A stretch of 64,000 bases of DNA from Misgurnus anguillicaudatus (taxonomy: Eukaryota > Chordata > Actinopteri > Cypriniformes > Cobitidae), in the NCBI RefSeq assembly GCF_027580225.2, contig NC_073352.2, positions 35,637,501 to 35,701,500 on the forward strand, in the 5' to 3' direction. Of the stretch, positions 59,801 through 64,000 are shown in pieces (the first letter of the stretch is position 1; each line of letters starts with the position of its first letter). Under the pieces are notes generated by a model. It was not told where the DNA came from, did no database searches, and was given only the letters and a program-made list of their open reading frames with translations. The translations under genes were made by a program, and so were the position numbers.

Positions 59801-62767
59801 TACAATTAATGGACGAGGCGCAGTTCTGTCGAGTTCAGCTGCTTTTTTAAAGTGTGCTCAACTTTACGCAGCGCCATCAGCGTCAGAGTACCGCGAGAAA
59901 TGTTGCGGAGGAGGCTGATTTCAAATCGCTCTCGCATTACTCTGACGTCATCCACTTGTCGTTTCTTGCAGCGCCTCGTGAAGTCGTACACACATATTAA
60001 TTCATCCTACAAGCCTATTTTTTTGTTCTTTAGTACATTAATATGAAATAAGGCCAAAATGTAATTTTAAAATGTATTTAGGTAACACTTGTAATACATT
60101 TGAACCCATATTTGTATGAAAGATGATTACTTAAAGTGGTATACATTTTTGAAATACGAGATAGTATGTTAAATGCATTTCAGTTCATATTCATGACATC
60201 TCAAAATAACACTGATAAGGACACCTATGTTTTTAAGATTATCTTAAGTACTAAAAAAAATGCCTTCTTCATTTTTGTTTTGCTTTTCCCTCCATTGTAC
60301 CGAAAGTGAATCGAACCGTGGCCCCTGAACCGAGGTACGAACCGAACCGAGACTTCTGTTTACCGTTCCACCCCTAAGTACACTGTAAAAAACATTGCTG
60401 TAATTATGCAGCTGGTTGCCAGTAACTTACTGTAGAAGATAAAGACTGAAAATGTTTCATGTTCATTTAACTTTGAACAAACTGTTGCTAGTAAATAACA
60501 AATGTAAAATCTACAGTAAGTTACTGGCAGCTAGTAATACTGTAATTTCTACAGAATTTTTTTACAGTGAGTTTTCAAATTCAAAATGAAACATGCAGAA
60601 TAGTTTATGAGAAATATATTCTCTATGAAAAGTACTAGAATATAGATTGTTTACATAAACTTCATAAAAAAAATTCTCACAGTTTTTTTGTACCTGTTTT
60701 AAGAAACCTAACATCCACCTTTAATGTGACATCTGAGTTTGGAGTTGGTGGCTTTTTTCCATTTGGATTTGAAGGAACGTTGGCAGGGGCAGCTACATGT
60801 TTCTATGCATTTGTAGGCTTTGACTGCATTGCAACTACAGGTACTAAACAACAACAAACGGCTTTTCTTCATATAAATAGTCATGATTTCACTGACTGTT
60901 TTTTCCAGGTGAGGAGGTAAAGAATCCACAGAAGTCTATTCCTCTGGGTATTGTGGCTTCTCTTCTTATCTGTTTCATGGCTTACTTTGGCGTTTCGGCC
61001 GCCTTGACTTTGATGATGCCGTACTATCGACTCAGTACTCAGAGTCCTCTGCCCGTGGCCTTCGATTACATCGGCTGGGCCGCTGCAAAGTACGTCGTGG
61101 CAGTCGGGTCACTTTGTGCTCTCTCAACAAGGTAAAAATAATCATAACTACGTATTTGGAGAGAATGCAATCTGTATCAAACTAAACATGGAGGCAATCT
61201 ACTGTACAGTTTATTAGGATCCATGTTTCCGATGCCCCGAGTTCTGTTTGCCATGGCCAGAGATGGACTCATGTTTAAATCCCTGTGTAAAGTCAGTCTA
61301 CGGCAGAGTCCGGTGGTGGCCACGCTATCCTCTGGTGCTGTGGCGGGTAAGAGGAATGAGAAAAGATTTTTTGGAAAACTATTATAACAGCTTATCACTG
61401 CATAAGCAACTCAAAAGATTGTGGGTCTCATTCCAGAAAACTCACAGACACACATAATAATTCAAATGTATACCTGTTAATGCACTGTGGATAAAAGTAT
61501 CTGCCTAATGCATAAATGTAAAATAACTGGAGCAGATAAGTTTACTACATTTCACTTTCGTTCTCCAACACCTTGCATGTATTTATTTCACTGTGCTCAT
61601 AATTTTAAGCCTTTAAAGATATTTAAACGACGTATTTTTTCAGCTTTCTCATATGACAGACTAAACCAAATCATATGACTGAGTTGAGCCCTTCTGTCAG
61701 AAAAATACTTTTGTACTTTTGTTGAAAACATTAAAGCTCTGAACTTTATTTCCAGCAATAATGGCTCTTTTATTCGACCTGAAGGCTTTGGTTGAAATGA
61801 TGTCGATCGGTACGCTCTTCTCCTACACACTCGTGGCTATTTGTATTCTCATACTTAGGTTTGTATTCCCATTTGTATTCTCCTTCTACTTCATGTGTGT
61901 GATGCAAATCTTTGTAGCTAAAAGTGTTTTCTTTTAAGGTATCAAGAGCCAGCTTCAGAAGAAAGTGATTTACGCACACCCACAACCTTCACGTTTGGGT
62001 TTCTGAAACCCCCTTCGTACCCTACCAAAGAAACTTCAAACACCGTAACAAACTGCACAGTTTCTTTAGGTGAGAAGACACTTTAATACCAAGAAATATT
62101 TCTTTTATATAACATTAATCATATGTTTTTATACTGTGACAGTGGTGCAGGTGTTTATTCTGTCATTGCTGATTAGCAAAGCCATCAGATCTTTGTTGTT
62201 TCTGGAGGTCTGGAGTGTCGTGAGTCTTTCTGTCATTCTGATCATAACGTTTCTCACAGTCTTTATTATCTGGAGACAGCCACAAAACCCAACTAAAGCC
62301 TCATTCATGGTGAGTATTTAACATGATGACACAGATCAGAATCTAAATCATGACTTTTGTATAGATATGATAAAACATCACATCGATCAACGAATATTCA
62401 AGTACTGCATAAATCCATATGATGAGATTTTCTGTGATGTGTCACCACAGGTACCATTTTTGCCTTTTCTCCCTGTGGCGAGCGTCTTCATCAACGTTTA
62501 TCTAATGGTTCAACTGGGAAGTGACACGTGGGTTCGGTACGCTGTGTGGATGTCTGTGGGTAAGAAATGGAAAATCTGAAATGCTACAAACCTCAAACAC
62601 ATTCAGTATGTAATGTCATAAGTCAATCTCGCACAGGATTTCTTATCTACTTTGGCTATGGAGTGAGAAACAGTGTCCAGAAGCAAAGGTTACTCAACAG
62701 ACAAATCAACGTTGAAGTCACCGAAACCAAACCGGATAATGACGGACCAAAACTACAAGACTCATAA
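56868..62767 (+). CDS. Cationic amino acid transporter, SLC7A1-3 (CAT) type, complete, 12 coding exons
   Basis: Plasma-membrane transporter for arginine, lysine and ornithine. Exons: 56868-57231, 58686-58841, 58921-59086, 60704-60840, 60909-61131, 61210-61346, 61756-61858, 61939-62069, 62143-62309, 62451-62559, 62637-62767; phases join to about 607 residues, normal for CATs. (The listed 11 are those I can place; the leader before the ATG begins after a TCTCTAG acceptor, so a 5' UTR exon exists.) Family motifs: [19 protein letters not shown] (TM1 substrate-binding GSTLGAG), [79 protein letters not shown] and [16 protein letters not shown]. The order and length fit 14 membrane segments. The extracellular loop has NETA and NVTS glycosylation sequons. 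I cannot assign slc7a1, 2 or 3 with confidence; slc7a3-like is my best guess. Confidence 0.92.
57932..58578. mobile_element. Non-autonomous hAT element (647 bp) in the CAT gene's first intron
   Basis: Ends CAGTGGCGTAGC and GCTACGCCACTG are a perfect 12-bp inverted repeat, flanked by an identical 8-bp duplication GTTATGTA (57924-57931 and 58579-58586). The perfect duplication implies a fairly recent insertion. GGGCCC-rich subterminal sequence; no transposase. Confidence 0.9.
58640..58685 (+). other. Intron-exon border before CAT exon 2
   Basis: TTGATCTATAG acceptor at 58675-58685 with a CTTTCTCTTG pyrimidine tract, about 100 bp downstream of the hAT insertion, so the element did not disturb the splice site. 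Confidence 0.5.
59494..59670 (+). pseudogene. 5' fragment of a hAT (ZBED-like) transposase
   Basis: Starts [20 protein letters not shown] and continues with VWQNFSFPV and a degenerate C-x2-C region ([10 protein letters not shown]), resembling the BED-type zinc finger at the N terminus of hAT transposases and domesticated ZBED proteins. It ends at a possible GTATGT donor. The rest of the transposase is absent, so it is a remnant. Confidence 0.6.
59881..59947. repeat. Hairpin inside the hAT element, related to 1441-1511
   Basis: CGTCAGAGTACCGCGAGA (59881-59898) and TCTCGCATTACTCTGACG (59930-59947) are reverse complements at 16 of 18 positions. Confidence 0.55.
60381..60569. repeat. CACTGTAAAAAA-type MITE, compact copy
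   Basis: CACTGTAAAAAACATTGC to TTTTTTTACAGTG, carrying AAGTTAAATGAACATG on the opposite strand relative to the copy at 53646. It touches the hAT duplication at its left end and lies about 135 bp from the next CAT exon. Confidence 0.75.
61385..61525 (+). repeat. tRNA-derived SINE copy
   Basis: CACTGCATAAGCAACTCAAA, GATTGTGGGTCTCATTCCAG (B-box region) and tail CACTGTGGATAAAAGTATCT followed by GCATAAATGTAAA. In a CAT intron. Confidence 0.65.
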
Positions 62768-62870
62768 ACCTCCAAAAACATCTTTTAAAGCCAATTTTCG
62801 GTTCTGTTTTTTACTAACGCTGTCATGTTTTCAGTGAAATAATCTCTTTTTATACTTTTTGAAGCATATA

Positions 62871-62876
62871 AATAAA
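62871..62876 (+). terminator. Polyadenylation signal of the CAT gene
   Basis: AATAAA about 104 nt past the stop codon, in CATATAAATAAATGATTC. A short 3' UTR is implied. From here to 63.65 kb the spacer is AT-rich with no recognisable gene or repeat. Confidence 0.6.
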
Positions 62877-63658
62877 TGATTCGAACAAAATCTTTGAGTT
62901 GACAATAATAACTTAATATACTTAATATTACTTATAAATATAACTAAAAATAACTAGAAAAGTTTTAGAAAAGAAAGTCACACCTTGCAATAAAAAGTTG
63001 AAATAACTTTATATAGATGAACACATTCCCTGAACAGAAATAGGCAGAGCCAAACTAGAAACAAACATTATGTAATGCATTTGTTGGCAAACAGAACATT
63101 ACATACAGTAGTTGACTATAGGAGCCAGGAGTTTGTGGTACTGACATTATTAAAATAGCTAAGAGAAAGGCTCAGATAAATATTCCATAGGATATTATGA
63201 CTTATAAAACTTATATAATAAATCACACAATATATTCAACTGAAAGTGTGTCAATCAAGAATGTGCGCACAACAAGATTTTTTAAAGTTGCTTTTTAAAT
63301 TGAAATAGACATGATATTAAGTCATAACATTCTAAGATTTTAGTGCATTAAAAAGCATGTTTTAAAAAGAAAGGAAACATTTTTCTTATTTGTGAAAGAT
63401 CTCTTTATTTTACAGTATATGCCTCTGCACTGCAACTCATTTTTACAGCTAAATAAACATCGGGTGATTTAGTCGGCTCACCTCAAGCTCTGATTGGTGG
63501 ACTGAACACAGAAGGGGTCTATTGAGCCCCGCTAGAGGAATTTCGGGTGTTCATGTTACTCTGACCCCTCATTACTCTCATCTATACCTCTCTCTAATCC
63601 TTCTCTCCACATCTGAAAACCTAGTGAAGTAAAGTTTGTTTGTGGGATATTCTCCAGT

Positions 63659-63716
63659 ATGATTTGGAGGACGGTGCAACTTACATTTCTTATTTCTTTT
63701 TTGATCATTCAGTATG
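63659..63716 (+). CDS. Probable first coding exon (signal peptide) of an unidentified gene running off the right edge
   Basis: ATG ATT TGG AGG ACG GTG then a hydrophobic run gives MIWRTVQLTFLISFLIIQY, an apparent signal peptide, followed by G and a good GTGAGT donor at 63717. A T-rich upstream region with CACATCTG and AAGTAAAG precedes it. No homologue can be named from 19 residues; the downstream 284 bp is intron-like. Confidence 0.45.
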
Positions 63717-64000
63717 GTGAGTATCTTACCAAACTTTATAGTTTCATTCATTCTTATATAATCATTATTCATGCACATCTTTGATGCTGAAAAACACTGT
63801 AGGGTTATTTTAGTGAATAGCAACTAAAGGTTTTTTGTAAATGTTTGTTGAAAATATATCTCAAAAGACTAAATCAAAAGTTTGCCAAATCTTTAGAAAC
63901 ATTTGATGGTGTATAACAATGGTTTGTCACACAAAAAGCAGGCATGTGTCAAAAGGTTGAACCAAACCCACAGAAGAGATCAAACGCCAAACCTAAAGCT

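Larger units (their letters stand above)
59170..60376 (+). mobile_element. hAT transposon remnant with a BED-finger-like transposase exon
   Basis: Ends AGGGGTGGAACGG and CCGTTCCACCCCT are inverted repeats; flanks TGTACACT (59162-59169) and AGTACACT (60377-60384) are an 8-bp duplication with one mismatch. Subterminal GAACCGAATCG and CCGAACCGAG are also inverted. About 1.2 kb, internally deleted. It occupies the intron between CAT exons 59086 and 60704. Confidence 0.8.

Overview
This window is nuclear genomic DNA of a teleost fish, most likely a cyprinid. The evidence is compact vertebrate genes with many short exons and GT-AG introns, introns and spacers full of fish-type DNA transposons, foldback MITEs and tRNA-derived SINEs, an L2-type LINE, and long CA, GA and pentamer microsatellites. 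Nothing prokaryotic is present. All exon models were built by hand from splice signals, reading-phase continuity and remembered family sequences; no alignment was run.

Layout: (1) 108-1328, minus strand: the first three coding exons of dctn4 (dynactin p62), running off the left edge. (2) 2305-4588, plus strand: complete five-exon gpx3 (plasma glutathione peroxidase), with an in-frame TGA read as selenocysteine. (3) 8430-25302, minus strand: complete 17-coding-exon tnip1 (ABIN-1), with a 5' UTR exon near 27.0 kb and a kappaB-like site beside it. (4) 31757-50955, minus strand: complete 24-coding-exon anxa6 (eight annexin repeats), with a 5' UTR exon near 52.85 kb. (5) 56868-62767, plus strand: complete 12-coding-exon cationic amino acid transporter of the SLC7A1-3 (CAT) type. 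(6) 63659-63716, plus strand: probable signal-peptide exon of a further gene that leaves the right edge.

The order dctn4-gpx3-tnip1-anxa6 matches the vertebrate block known from human 5q33.1; the CAT gene is not part of that human neighbourhood. Functionally the block mixes dynein cargo transport (dctn4), extracellular peroxide removal (gpx3), ubiquitin-dependent restraint of NF-kappaB (tnip1), calcium-dependent membrane binding (anxa6) and arginine/lysine uptake (CAT). They are neighbours, not an operon.

The most interesting signals are splice-site and repeat structures: a non-consensus exon junction inside anxa6 repeat 6, a GC-AG intron in gpx3, an 88-bp GA/TC microsatellite acting as the polypyrimidine tract of an anxa6 exon, a nearly perfect 731-bp foldback in an anxa6 intron, an L2 LINE nested inside a DNA transposon, a hAT element carrying a BED-finger-like exon, and several kappaB-like sites around the tnip1 upstream region. 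I found no convincing new multi-gene system.
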